Source: an uncultured Chitinophagaceae bacterium (lineage in GTDB: Bacteria; Bacteroidota; Bacteroidia; Chitinophagales; Chitinophagaceae). From it: 20,753 bases of DNA. This document shows positions 7,259 to 15,523 of this stretch, in pieces. A model generated the notes under the pieces. It saw nothing but the letters and a program-made list of their open reading frames with translations. It did not search any database and had not been told where the DNA came from. Made by a program: the position numbers and the translations under genes. Within the stretch, counting starts at the first letter, position 1, and each line of letters begins with the position of its first letter. Where the stretch lies: contig CALESY010000139.1 of NCBI GenBank assembly GCA_937919945.1, positions 1 to 20,753 of the forward strand. Direction: 5' to 3'.

Positions 7259-7651
7259 ATGGAAGAAAGCAAGCGGCAGAAGCAGATAGGGCAGTTGGTA
7301 ATGGAAGAAATGAGCGACATCTTCAGAAGAGAGGGTTTTAGCATGGTGCAGGGTGGTATGGTGTCTATATCGAAAGTGATGGTAACAGCCGATTTGCTGG
7401 AAGCAAGGATATACCTGTCGCTGTTTCAGATAAAAGATACGGACGCGCTGATGCAAAGTATAAAAGAAAAAACATCGGAGTTTCGTAAGCAGTTAGGCAT
7501 GCGTGTGAAGAACCAGCTACGCCGCGTACCCGAATTGGTTTTTTATCTGGACGACACGCTGGACTATGTGTTTAAAATGGAAGAAATTTTTAAGCAGATA
7601 GAAGACGAACGCAAAGCCACCGGTAAACCCCAAAACGGAGACAGCGAATAG
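7259..7651 (+). CDS. rbfA: Ribosome-binding factor A
   Basis: A 130-residue protein of RbfA size. RbfA binds the 30S subunit with a KH-like fold and is needed for 5' end maturation of 16S rRNA and for cold adaptation. Recognisable blocks are RQKQIGQLVMEEMSDIFRRE at the N-terminus, MVSISKVMVTADLLEARIYLSLF, the helix MRVKNQLRRVPELVFYLDDTLDY, and a short acidic and polar tail. The start is ATG 7259; another ATG ten bases earlier is in a different frame. Its TAG stop is followed at once by the ATG of an ABC permease gene with no bases between, so the two are translated from one message. No Shine-Dalgarno sequence is evident. Confidence 0.93.
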   Translation: MEESKRQKQIGQLVMEEMSDIFRREGFSMVQGGMVSISKVMVTADLLEARIYLSLFQIKDTDALMQSIKEKTSEFRKQLGMRVKNQLRRVPELVFYLDDTLDYVFKMEEIFKQIEDERKATGKPQNGDSE

Positions 7652-8884
7652 ATGAACAGCGTATTGGTATGGCAGATAGCTATCAGGTATTTGCGTGGTA
7701 AGCGTAGTGCCAATGCTGTACCCATCCTGTCGCGCATCAGCATGGTAGCCATAGCTGTAGGCAGTTGTGCTATGATAATACTGCTATCTGTTTTCAATGG
7801 TTTTGAATTGCTGATAAACGACCTGTACAAAGCTTTCTATCCAGAAATAAAAATAACTGCTGCCAGAGGCAAGTTTTTTGAAGAAACACCTACCATTTAC
7901 AATGCTGTAAAGACTACTAAGAGCATTGCAACTACTACGCATGTAATAGAAGATAATGTGCTCATCAACAGTGAGGACGGACAGTTTATTGCCACACTGA
8001 AAGGTATAGACCGGCAATACGATAAAGTAAATAACTACAAACAGTATGTAACAGAGGGTAGAGATACTGTTACAGCATCGCCCGAACCTACGGCAGTAAT
8101 GGGCATACAGCTAATGGGGCAACTACGGCTCGATCCGGATAATGTGTTCAGCAATGTAATTTTGTATTATCCTGATGCTGCTGTTAATGCGGCCGTAAAC
8201 CCCGAAAGTGCTTTCCGTTCGCAAAAGCTACGGGCAGATGGTGCGTTTCAGGCACAGGATGATTTTGACAGTAAGTATATATTGGCAGCATTGCCTGTTG
8301 TGCAACAACTGTTCAACGCCGAAAACAAGTATTCGTCTATAGAGTTGAAGCTGGATAAGAATGCTGATGCAGAAGATGTAAAACAAACGCTGCAAGCAAA
8401 GCTAGGCAATGCCTACAGGGTAGAAACACAGTTTGAGCAGAATAAAACCATGTATTTGGTGATGCGTTCTGAAAAATGGGCGATATACGGCATCTTATTA
8501 CTGGTGCTGCTGATAGCATCATTCAACATGGTGGGTGCGCTATCGCTATTGGTTATGGAAAAGCAAAAAGACATGGCCATACTGAAAGCTATGGGCGCGC
8601 AGCACACTACTATTCGTAACATCTTTATGGCAGAAGGTGTGCTGTGGGCAATGCTGGGCGGTATGATTGGTTTAATAACAGGTTTGCTCATCTGCATCGG
8701 GCAGTTGAAGTTCAACTGGATTTCTTTACCCGGCTCTTACATCATAGACGCTTTCCCTGTACACATACAACTGATGGATGTACTGCTCATCATCGGCACT
8801 ATCATTCTCATTGGTTTGATAGCATCCTGGTATCCTGCCGTACGCAGCACAAGAATAGAAGCTCCGAGCTTAAGGAGTAACTAG
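7652..8884 (+). CDS. ABC transporter permease of the LolC/LolE type
   Basis: A 410-residue inner-membrane permease of the MacB/FtsX superfamily, LolC/E branch. The first membrane segment (about 30-50) follows IAIRYLRGKRSANAVPILSRIS. A large periplasmic domain (about 51-270) comes next, then three C-terminal membrane segments (about 272-300, 318-345, 370-395) with the MEKQKDMAILKAMGA coupling region that contacts the ATPase, and a final SWYPAVRSTRIEAP. LolCDE extracts lipoproteins from the inner membrane for delivery to the outer membrane. This genome region has several lipoproteins but no adjacent LolD ATPase, so the subunit must be elsewhere. The family assignment is good; LolC versus LolE cannot be separated because Bacteroidota often have one form. 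It directly abuts rbfA and converges on argS with only 13 bases between. Confidence 0.85.
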   Translation: MNSVLVWQIAIRYLRGKRSANAVPILSRISMVAIAVGSCAMIILLSVFNGFELLINDLYKAFYPEIKITAARGKFFEETPTIYNAVKTTKSIATTTHVIEDNVLINSEDGQFIATLKGIDRQYDKVNNYKQYVTEGRDTVTASPEPTAVMGIQLMGQLRLDPDNVFSNVILYYPDAAVNAAVNPESAFRSQKLRADGAFQAQDDFDSKYILAALPVVQQLFNAENKYSSIELKLDKNADAEDVKQTLQAKLGNAYRVETQFEQNKTMYLVMRSEKWAIYGILLLVLLIASFNMVGALSLLVMEKQKDMAILKAMGAQHTTIRNIFMAEGVLWAMLGGMIGLITGLLICIGQLKFNWISLPGSYIIDAFPVHIQLMDVLLIIGTIILIGLIASWYPAVRSTRIEAPSLRSN

Positions 8885-8897
8885 TTGGATGCTCACA

Positions 8898-10703
8898 CTA
8901 CATCTTTTCCGGCAATGCAATACCCAATAGCTTCATGGCATGGCGCATGGTTTGCGCAGTCATTACAATCAGCATCAGGCGCAGTTGTTTTTTCTCTTCG
9001 TTCTCGGCTTTGCTAATGCTGTGCTCGTCGTAGAAAGAGTTGAACTGTTGTGCCAATGCAAAGCAGTAATTACACAGCAGCGATGGATTGTATTCCGTAG
9101 CTGCATTTTCCAATATAGCAGGGTATTGCTCCAGTGATACAGCCAGTTTTTTCTCCGCAGTTGTTATGCCTTGTGTCAATGTAAATGATGCAAATGTGTT
9201 GCTATCAGGCAAGAGCGATAAACCCTCTTTGCGCAGTATAGAGCAGATACGCGCGTGTGCATATTGTATAAACGTAGCGGTAAACCCATGCAGGTCTATT
9301 GACTCTTTCGGGTCGAAAATCATTTTCTTCTTAGGGTCTACACGTAGCAGATAAAATTTCAATGCGCCCATACCAATGGTATAGTACAGTCTGTCTAATT
9401 CTTCCTGTGTAAAGCCCTCTGTTTTGCCTGCTTCTTCTGTTTGCTGGCGAGACATGCTAATCATCTCGTCCATCATATCATCGGCATCTACTACCGTACC
9501 CTCACGGCTTTTCATACGTCCGCTGGGTAGCTCTACCATGCCGTAAGACAAGTGGTAGATACCATCCGCGCAAGGTTCGCCCAGCTTTTGCAGTATCAGC
9601 TTCAGTACCTGCATGTGGTAGTTCTGCTCATCGGCTATTACATATATAGACTGGTGCAGCCCGTTGTGGTCATTATACTTCAGTTGTGCAGTGCCGAGGT
9701 CTTGCGTCATGTAAACAGATGTACCATCGCTACGCAACAGTAGTTTCTGGTCGAGCCCGTCAGCCGTCAGGTCTATCCACACACTGCCATCTTCTTTTTT
9801 AAATAGTACGCCTTTGCTCAAACCTTCTTCTACTAGACTTTTACCTAACAAATAGGTATTGCTCTCGTAGTACATCTTGTCAAAATCTACCCCAAGACGT
9901 TTATAGCTTTCGTTGAAGCCTTCATACACCCAACCATTCATGGTTTCCCAAAGGCTGTACACTTCCTTGTCGCCAGCTTCCCACTTGCGCAACATATCCT
10001 GCGCTTCTTTCATGATGGGTGCTTCTTTTTCGGCAGTAGCTTCTGCCATACCACCTTCTACCAGTTGTTTTATCTCTGCTTTGTAGATGTCGTTGAACTT
10101 CACATAATAATCGCCCACCAGATGGTCGCCCTTGATGCCTGTGCTTTGCGGTGTAGCTCCGTTGGCATAGCGCATCCATGCTATCATAGATTTGCAGATG
10201 TGTATGCCACGGTCGTTTATCAGGTTGGCTTTTATCACATCATAGCCATTGGCTTTCAGCACATCGGCCATAGCATAGCCAAGGAATATATTACGAAGGT
10301 GGCCAAAGTGCAGCGGTTTATTGGTATTGGGCGATGAGTATTCTACCATCACTTTTTTACCATTCTTTGGTTTTTCGCCAAAGGCAGTATTATTATATTC
10401 TTTGGTAAGGAAAGATGCCCAATAGCTATCCTGCACCGTAAGGTTGAGGAAACCGCTAACGATGGCATAAGAAGTAAATAAATCGCCATGATTAGCAACG
10501 AGGTAATCGCCCAACTGTTTTCCCAATTCGTCAGGCTTTTGTCGTAGCAGCTTTACAAACGGGAACAATACAACCGTATAATCGCCCGTAAACTCAGGTT
10601 TTGTCTGGTTGACGGTAATCATAGAAGCCTGCATATCGGCTTCCGGGAATAAGTTTTTGAGTGCCTTAAAGGCAATATCTTTTATTTGTGCTGCAATCGT
10701 CAT
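8898..10703 (-). CDS. argS: Arginine-tRNA ligase
   Basis: A 601-residue class I aminoacyl-tRNA synthetase that charges tRNA-Arg. The N-terminal Add1 domain (about 1-100) is followed by the catalytic core with YSSPNTNKPLHFGHLRN, the HIGH signature being HFGH at 132-135. The region corresponding to KMSKS is GRMKSREGTVVDADD (MKSR at 397-400). The DALR anticodon-binding domain fills about 475-601 and ends in MRHAMKLLGIALPEKM. Length and domain order are normal and nothing is missing. The start is ATG 10703, with a TAGCTTTG -7 element 26 bases upstream. The gene is divergent from rpsO and convergent with the permease gene; I see no hairpin in the 13-base convergent gap. Confidence 0.97.
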   Translation of the reverse strand: MTIAAQIKDIAFKALKNLFPEADMQASMITVNQTKPEFTGDYTVVLFPFVKLLRQKPDELGKQLGDYLVANHGDLFTSYAIVSGFLNLTVQDSYWASFLTKEYNNTAFGEKPKNGKKVMVEYSSPNTNKPLHFGHLRNIFLGYAMADVLKANGYDVIKANLINDRGIHICKSMIAWMRYANGATPQSTGIKGDHLVGDYYVKFNDIYKAEIKQLVEGGMAEATAEKEAPIMKEAQDMLRKWEAGDKEVYSLWETMNGWVYEGFNESYKRLGVDFDKMYYESNTYLLGKSLVEEGLSKGVLFKKEDGSVWIDLTADGLDQKLLLRSDGTSVYMTQDLGTAQLKYNDHNGLHQSIYVIADEQNYHMQVLKLILQKLGEPCADGIYHLSYGMVELPSGRMKSREGTVVDADDMMDEMISMSRQQTEEAGKTEGFTQEELDRLYYTIGMGALKFYLLRVDPKKKMIFDPKESIDLHGFTATFIQYAHARICSILRKEGLSLLPDSNTFASFTLTQGITTAEKKLAVSLEQYPAILENAATEYNPSLLCNYCFALAQQFNSFYDEHSISKAENEEKKQLRLMLIVMTAQTMRHAMKLLGIALPEKM

Positions 10704-10729
10704 TGGTAAATGCTAAAGAAATAAGGCTG

Positions 10730-10737
10730 CAAAGCTA
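10730..10737 (-). promoter_or_regulatory. -7 promoter element for argS
   Basis: Minus strand TAGCTTTG, exact TAnnTTTG, giving a predicted leader of roughly 20 bases before the argS ATG. No TTG is present at 19-23 bases upstream. Confidence 0.5.
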
Positions 10738-10835
10738 AGATTTGGCAGGATTATTTACTGTAAAATCAATATTGATTAAAATAATTTAAATGTTAATTCA
10801 TCTTTTACAAATGGTCAATCATAAATAAAAATTAC

Positions 10836-10843
10836 TATCTTTG
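10836..10843 (+). promoter_or_regulatory. -7 promoter element for rpsO(-pnp)
   Basis: TATCTTTG, exact TAnnTTTG, 41 bases before the first rpsO ATG, in an A/T-rich divergent region shared with argS. A TTG at the usual spacing is not seen. Confidence 0.55.
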
Positions 10844-10884
10844 CCGTCCGAAAAAGTGTCGTTATATATAAAATTTTGATGCAA

Positions 10885-11157
10885 ATGTCTCATTTAAGCG
10901 CTGAAAAAAAGGCAAACATTTTTAAAACATTTGGTGGAAGCGAAAAGAACACGGGTTCTATCGAGGCTCAGATAGCTACGCTGACAGAGCGTATCAACCA
11001 TATTTCTAATCATCTGAAGACTAATAAAAAAGATTTCTCAAGCCAGCGTGGTTTGATGGTAATGGTAGGCCAGCGTAAGCGCCTGCTGCAATACATGAGC
11101 CGCACTAATCTTACAGGTTACCGTGCTTTGATTGAAAAGCTGGGTCTCCGTAAGTAA
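10885..11157 (+). CDS. rpsO: 30S ribosomal protein S15
   Basis: S15 is a primary 16S rRNA-binding protein of the small subunit. The 90-residue product begins MSHLSAEKKANIFKTFGG and shows the conserved TGSIEAQIATLTERI, HLKTNKKDFSSQRGL and VGQRKRLLQYM blocks, ending in LGLRK. I chose ATG 10885 because it gives the usual S15 N-terminus and length; ATG 10879, two codons earlier, would add MQ. A terminator-like hairpin and the pnp gene follow on the same strand, the order found in many bacteria, where S15 and PNPase expression are linked by RNA processing. Confidence 0.96.
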   Translation: MSHLSAEKKANIFKTFGGSEKNTGSIEAQIATLTERINHISNHLKTNKKDFSSQRGLMVMVGQRKRLLQYMSRTNLTGYRALIEKLGLRK

Positions 11158-11170
11158 TATCTCTTTAATG

Positions 11171-11205
11171 CTATTCCCAACCCGGTGGTTGGGAATAGTT
11201 TTTTA
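11171..11205 (+). terminator. Terminator/attenuator hairpin between rpsO and pnp
   Basis: A perfect 12-bp stem (11171-11182 with 11187-11198), loop CGGT, followed by six T. It ends only 23 bases before the pnp ATG and no promoter element fits in between, so pnp probably depends on read-through or RNA processing at this site. Confidence 0.85.
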
Positions 11206-11227
11206 TGTACACATCTAATTTTTCTTT

Positions 11228-13621
11228 ATGATTCCAAAGCCCATTTCCGTGTCCTTTAAGTTGGACGACGGTCGTGAGATAAGCATAGAAACGGGCAAAA
11301 TGGCCCGCCAGGCCGATGGTTCGGTAGTAGTACGCATGGGTAATGCCATGTTGTTGGCTACTGTAGTAGCTAACCCTGAACCCAAGCCCGGACAATCTTT
11401 CTTTCCCCTGACAGTAGACTATCAGGAAAAATTCGCATCTGCTGGCCGCATACCGGGTTCTTTCTTCAAACGCGAAGGACGCCTGAGCGATTATGAAATA
11501 CTTATTTCTCGCCTGATAGACCGCGCATTGCGCCCCTTGTTCCCGGACGATTATCTGTGCGAAGTACAGGTACTGGTAACGCTTATATCCAGCGACCCGG
11601 AAGTAATGCCCGATTCATTGGCTTGTCTTGCAGCATCTGCAGCACTGGCAGTGTCTGATGTACCTATACAGGAAGTAATATCTGAAGTACGTGTTGCCCG
11701 TATCAATGGCCAGTACGTTATCAACCCATATCGCAGCCAGTTGGCAGAAGCCGATATGGACTTCATCATCGCCGCTACCGAAAAGAACATCATGATGGTA
11801 GAGGGTGAATCGAAAGAATGTCAGGAAGCAGACGTGGTGAAAGCCATCGAACTTGGACACGCTGCCATCCGTGCGCAAATAAAAGCACAAGAGCAACTAC
11901 GCGACCTGAAAGGTGTAACAACAAAACGCGAATACACCAAGCCATATACAAACGAAGAACTGGCAAAGCATATTGCTACGCTGGTATCTGCCGATATACT
12001 GAAAGTAGCCAAGAGTGCATTGGGCAAGCATGAGCGCAGCGATGCGTTCAAAGCCATCCGCACGGCTTTTGATGCTACAGTAGTAGCCAACGAAGACGGT
12101 ACATCTACCATCCCCGGTTTTGCTACACCTGTAAAAGCAGAAGACCTTGCATTGTTAGGCGGCATATTCCACGATCTGGAAAAAGAAATCATCCGCAATA
12201 TGATGCTGGACGAGCGCATACGCCTCGATGGTCGTAAGTTGGATGAAGTACGTGTATTGACACTGGAAACGGATTTGCTCCCGTCACCACACGGATCTGC
12301 ACTCTTTACCCGTGGCGAAACACAATCATTAACCACCGTAACATTAGGTACTAAGGAAGATGAACTGCTGATAGAAAGCGCGGCAACATCAGACTATACC
12401 AAATTCATACTGCACTACAACTTCCCACCGTTTTCTACCGGTGAAACAAAACCTATGCGTGGCCCCGGCCGTCGTGAAGTAGGACACGGTAATCTGGCAA
12501 AACGCTCGCTGGCACAAATGATGCCTACGGGCGAAGCATGGCCTTATACTACACGTGTAGTGTCAGACATTCTGGAGTCAAACGGTTCATCGTCTATGGC
12601 TACCGTATGTGCGGGCTCTATGGCATTGATGGATGCGGGTGTACCTATACCAAAACACGTAAGTGGTGTGGCTATGGGCCTTATATCGGGTACAAACAAC
12701 AGGTTTGCAATACTGACGGATATATTGGGCGATGAAGACCATCTGGGTGATATGGACTTTAAAGTAACCGGTACGCGCGATGGTATCTGTGGCATACAGA
12801 TGGATATTAAAGTGGATGGCCTGAGCATGGACATTATGATGCAGGCACTGGAGCAGGCACGTCGTGGACGTTTGCACATTCTGGATGCCATGTATGAATG
12901 TATCCCTGCTGCACGTGTAGAACTGAAACCACATGCACCACGCATCGAGCAAATCAACATCGACCGCGAGTTTATAGGTGCAGTGATAGGACCCGGTGGT
13001 AAAATCATTCAGGAAATACAGCGCGAAACAGGTACTACTATTTCTATAGAAGAAATAAACGACCGTGGCGAGGTGAAAATATTCTCTGCCAATAAAGAGG
13101 GTATTGACAAAGCGCTTAGTTGGATAAAAGGCATTGTAGCGATACCTGAAGTGGGCGAAACCTACGAGGGTGTGGTGAAAGGCATACAGACCTTTGGCGC
13201 GTTTGTAGAGTTTATGCCGGGCAAGCAAGGTTTGCTGCATATATCTGAAATAAGCTGGAGCCGCCTTGACAGCCTGGAAGGTGTGATGAAAGAAGGCGAT
13301 AAGGTGAAAGTGAAACTGATAGGTACAGACCCTAAAACGGGCAAACTGCGCCTGAGCCGCAAAGCACTGATGCCTAAGCCTGAGGGGTATGTAGAACCTG
13401 AGAAACGCGAGCGTAGCGACCGTGGTGATAGGAATGACCGTGGTGGCGACCGTGGTCCGCGTCGTGATGACCGCCGTGGTGGTGGTGATCGCCGCAACGA
13501 AAACCGTGGCCCGCGTGAAGACCGCCCGCGCCGCGAACATAGCAACGGTGGCGAACAACCTGCACAGCCGCAACAAGAACCACAACAACCTGCTGCCGAC
13601 GATGCAGACTTAGCACTCTAA
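11228..13621 (+). CDS. pnp: Polyribonucleotide nucleotidyltransferase (PNPase) with RG-rich tail
   Basis: A 797-residue 3'-to-5' phosphorolytic exoribonuclease that degrades mRNA and can also add tails. Two RNase PH domains (about 8-145 and 325-555) flank an all-helical linker. The active site GDEDHLGDMDFK gives Asp504, Asp510 and Lys512, matching Asp486, Asp492 and Lys494 of the Escherichia coli enzyme. A KH domain (about 568-635, GPGG at 588-591) and an S1 domain (about 642-713) follow. The last ~75 residues are unlike the enterobacterial tail: residues 726-770 are dominated by Arg, Asp and Gly (repeated DRG, DRR, RGP), then a Gln/Pro stretch ends in DDADLAL. Such a tail may bind RNA or form contacts with other degradation factors; that is inference. 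The gene follows rpsO and ends before a strong terminator. Confidence 0.97.
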   Translation: MIPKPISVSFKLDDGREISIETGKMARQADGSVVVRMGNAMLLATVVANPEPKPGQSFFPLTVDYQEKFASAGRIPGSFFKREGRLSDYEILISRLIDRALRPLFPDDYLCEVQVLVTLISSDPEVMPDSLACLAASAALAVSDVPIQEVISEVRVARINGQYVINPYRSQLAEADMDFIIAATEKNIMMVEGESKECQEADVVKAIELGHAAIRAQIKAQEQLRDLKGVTTKREYTKPYTNEELAKHIATLVSADILKVAKSALGKHERSDAFKAIRTAFDATVVANEDGTSTIPGFATPVKAEDLALLGGIFHDLEKEIIRNMMLDERIRLDGRKLDEVRVLTLETDLLPSPHGSALFTRGETQSLTTVTLGTKEDELLIESAATSDYTKFILHYNFPPFSTGETKPMRGPGRREVGHGNLAKRSLAQMMPTGEAWPYTTRVVSDILESNGSSSMATVCAGSMALMDAGVPIPKHVSGVAMGLISGTNNRFAILTDILGDEDHLGDMDFKVTGTRDGICGIQMDIKVDGLSMDIMMQALEQARRGRLHILDAMYECIPAARVELKPHAPRIEQINIDREFIGAVIGPGGKIIQEIQRETGTTISIEEINDRGEVKIFSANKEGIDKALSWIKGIVAIPEVGETYEGVVKGIQTFGAFVEFMPGKQGLLHISEISWSRLDSLEGVMKEGDKVKVKLIGTDPKTGKLRLSRKALMPKPEGYVEPEKRERSDRGDRNDRGGDRGPRRDDRRGGGDRRNENRGPREDRPRREHSNGGEQPAQPQQEPQQPAADDADLAL

Positions 13622-13645
13622 GCACAACAGGTATAGTACATATTG

Positions 13646-13680
13646 AAAAGCCCACGCATTAGCGTGGGCTTTTGTTATTT
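13646..13680 (+). terminator. Strong terminator after pnp (probably bidirectional)
   Basis: A perfect 12-bp stem (13646-13657 with 13662-13673), loop ATTA, followed by TTTTGTTATTTT. The A/T flanks also give a T-run on the minus strand, so it could stop the convergent DUF1905 gene as well. Confidence 0.9.
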
Positions 13681-13783
13681 TAGTATACAAGCGAGAACGT
13701 GTGAACGAAAGGATTTTCTGGGGTGGTTGCAAAGACCTACTTCACATAGTTGTTTTTGGTTTTACAGCAAGTCAGCTTAGCTA

Positions 13784-14266
13784 TTACAATTCTTTATCGT
13801 GCATCTTCAATCCACTCGCTAAACGTTCAATAGCTTTTGCCATACGGCGTATTTTGGTTTCTTGTTTCGCCGCACTGTATATCCACTGTATGTAGTATTT
13901 CTTTTCGCTATCGCTTAGCCGGTTAAAGAAGCGTAGTGCTTTAGGTTCATCTTCAAGGCATAGTTGTAGTTCGCCGGGTATTTCTACAGCACTGTCATCT
14001 GCATACAGTACAATATGTACCGTATCGCCGGCTTCTTTGCCTATAGCTTTGCGTATATCTGTCTTAACAGGCAGAAACAGTTTGCCATCACCCATTGGCA
14101 TCAGCTTGTATTGCTTTATGGCATAGCCATCTACTGTACCGCGAACCTGTACCCACCCGAATGGGACTTTTTTGTTTTGCAGTATCTCGGGTATTACTGC
14201 ATAGGTCCACCCGCCTTTGCCGGGGTATTTTTCAAGCTTGTATTTTTTATCAACGAGTGGTTTCAT
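13784..14266 (-). CDS. DUF1905/OmdA (YdeI-like) domain protein
   Basis: A 160-residue cytoplasmic protein with two recognisable parts. Residues about 8-90 form a DUF1905 beta barrel (GGWTYAVIP, FGWVQVRGTVDGY, MGDGKLFLPVKTDIRKAIGKEAGDTVHI). Residues about 100-155 form the YdeI/OmpD-associated segment with LEDEPKALRFFNRLSDSEKKYYIQWI and AKQETKIRRMAKAIERLA. Such proteins have been linked to bacteriocin or stress tolerance, but the molecular role is unknown. The ATG at 14266 is preferred over a TTG one codon earlier. It lies just downstream of the fabH terminator and so is probably transcribed separately; no clear promoter element is visible. Confidence 0.85.
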   Translation of the reverse strand: MKPLVDKKYKLEKYPGKGGWTYAVIPEILQNKKVPFGWVQVRGTVDGYAIKQYKLMPMGDGKLFLPVKTDIRKAIGKEAGDTVHIVLYADDSAVEIPGELQLCLEDEPKALRFFNRLSDSEKKYYIQWIYSAAKQETKIRRMAKAIERLASGLKMHDKEL

Positions 14267-14313
14267 CAATATGCTAATGTAGCCAATTAGGCTGTAAGGG
14301 TAGATGGGTGCAA

Positions 14314-14343
14314 TAAAAAAAGCCCCGCGATAGCGAGGCTTTT
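14314..14343 (-). terminator. Terminator after fabH
   Basis: AGCCCCGC (14321-14328) pairs with GCGAGGCT (14333-14340) with one G.T wobble and a GATA loop, extended by A-T pairs. On the minus strand it is followed by seven T in an interrupted run. It lies 20 bases past the fabH stop. Confidence 0.85.
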
Positions 14344-14362
14344 GTATAGTTATAATGACTCT

Positions 14363-15379
14363 TTACTTTCTGCTAACCGATGCTCCGTCATACGCCCACC
14401 TGATGTAGGTAGCACCCCATGTAAAGCCACCACCAAATGCAGCGAGTACGATGTTATCGCCTTTTTTCAGTTGCTTTTCATAGTCCCACAAGCAGAGGGG
14501 TAGCGTACCGTTGGTAGTATTGCCGTAGCGCTCAATGTTTATCATTACCTTCTCTATAGGCAGCCCCATACGCTCGTAGGTAGCAGCTATAATGCGCAGA
14601 TTTGCCTGATGCGGTACCAGCCATTGTATATCGTCTGCCACCAGTTTGTTGCGCTCCATTATCTGTGCGGCAACATCTGCCATGTTCTTCACCGCAAATT
14701 TAAATACCGTTTGCCCTTCCTGATACACAAAATGTTCTTTGTTCATTACTGTTTCAACAGTAGCAGGTTTTACAGAGCCACCAGCTTTCTGATGCAGGTG
14801 TGCACGCCCTGCACCATCACTACGAAGTACGCTATCTATCAGCCCGTATCCGTTGGTGTCAGGCTCCAGCAATACGGCACCGCCGCCATCACCAAATATG
14901 ATGCAGGTAGTACGGTCTTCGTAGTTTAGTATCGAGCTCATTTTGTCAACACCTACTACTATCACTTTTTTGTATGTGCCGTTGGCTATAAACTGTGAGC
15001 CTGTGGTGAGTGCAAACAAAAAGCCGCTGCAGGCGGCATTTACATCATACCCGAAGGCATTCTTCAAACCAGCTTTATCGCATATCACATTCGCCGTTGC
15101 GGGAAACTGAAAGTCGGGGGTAGTGGTAGCGCATATCAGCAGTTCTATATCTTCCGGCTTCAACTCCGGGCGTTTTGCAAAAATTTCTTTTACAGCCTCT
15201 ACTGCCATATCGCTGCTGCCTTTGCCTTCACCCTTCAGCATACGGCGTTCTTTGATGCCTGTACGTGTGGTTATCCATTCGTCGGTAGTATCAACTATCG
15301 TCTCCAGTTCTTTATTCGTCATAATGTAGTCGGGTACATACCCGCCTACCGCTGTAATAGCAGCCGTTATCTTCTGCAT
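14363..15379 (-). CDS. fabH: 3-oxoacyl-[acyl-carrier-protein] synthase III
   Basis: A 338-residue KAS III, which condenses acetyl-CoA or a branched primer with malonyl-ACP to start fatty acid synthesis. The catalytic triad is visible: Cys117 in DVNAACSGF, His257 in VPHQAN and Asn287 in RYGNTTNGT. The N-terminal TTDEWITTRTGIKERR and C-terminal AFGGGFTWGA blocks are also typical. Length is normal. The GNTTNGTLP wording around Asn287 differs from the GNTS-A-S/T form of many enzymes but keeps the Asn. Its start is ATG 15379, with a TAACTTTG -7 element 21 bases upstream. fabG lies 144 bases further upstream on the same strand, so the two may be transcribed independently. A terminator follows. Confidence 0.95.
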   Translation of the reverse strand: MQKITAAITAVGGYVPDYIMTNKELETIVDTTDEWITTRTGIKERRMLKGEGKGSSDMAVEAVKEIFAKRPELKPEDIELLICATTTPDFQFPATANVICDKAGLKNAFGYDVNAACSGFLFALTTGSQFIANGTYKKVIVVGVDKMSSILNYEDRTTCIIFGDGGGAVLLEPDTNGYGLIDSVLRSDGAGRAHLHQKAGGSVKPATVETVMNKEHFVYQEGQTVFKFAVKNMADVAAQIMERNKLVADDIQWLVPHQANLRIIAATYERMGLPIEKVMINIERYGNTTNGTLPLCLWDYEKQLKKGDNIVLAAFGGGFTWGATYIRWAYDGASVSRK

Positions 15380-15399
15380 TAAAAAATCTTTATGAAGTG

Positions 15400-15407
15400 C
15401 AAAGTTA
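15400..15407 (-). promoter_or_regulatory. -7 promoter element for fabH
   Basis: Minus strand TAACTTTG, exact TAnnTTTG, in the 144-base fabG-fabH gap. No TTG at the usual distance upstream. Confidence 0.45.
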
Positions 15408-15523
15408 GGTTATTTAATTGCTCGATTGTACTATCGCTCAATGGCTCAGTTCGGATAAATTGCTTAGTATCAAACACATCATTCAGGCAGATTAAGCCAC
15501 AGAGCCATTCCGCTTTTTGCGTA

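Noticed and set aside
12587..13588. A long open frame of about 333 codons on the minus strand opposite pnp.
   Set aside because: It is antisense to the KH/S1/tail part of a clearly conserved gene; its product is a composition-biased string (His, Tyr, Thr, Cys rich) with no domain. It is a shadow of the regular codon use of pnp.
15440..15509. Inverted repeat AATGGCTC/GAGCCATT in the fabG-fabH gap, checked as an RNA gene or riboswitch.
   Set aside because: Arms of 8 bp are about 54 bases apart with no consistent folding between them, no tRNA-like arms and no T-run.
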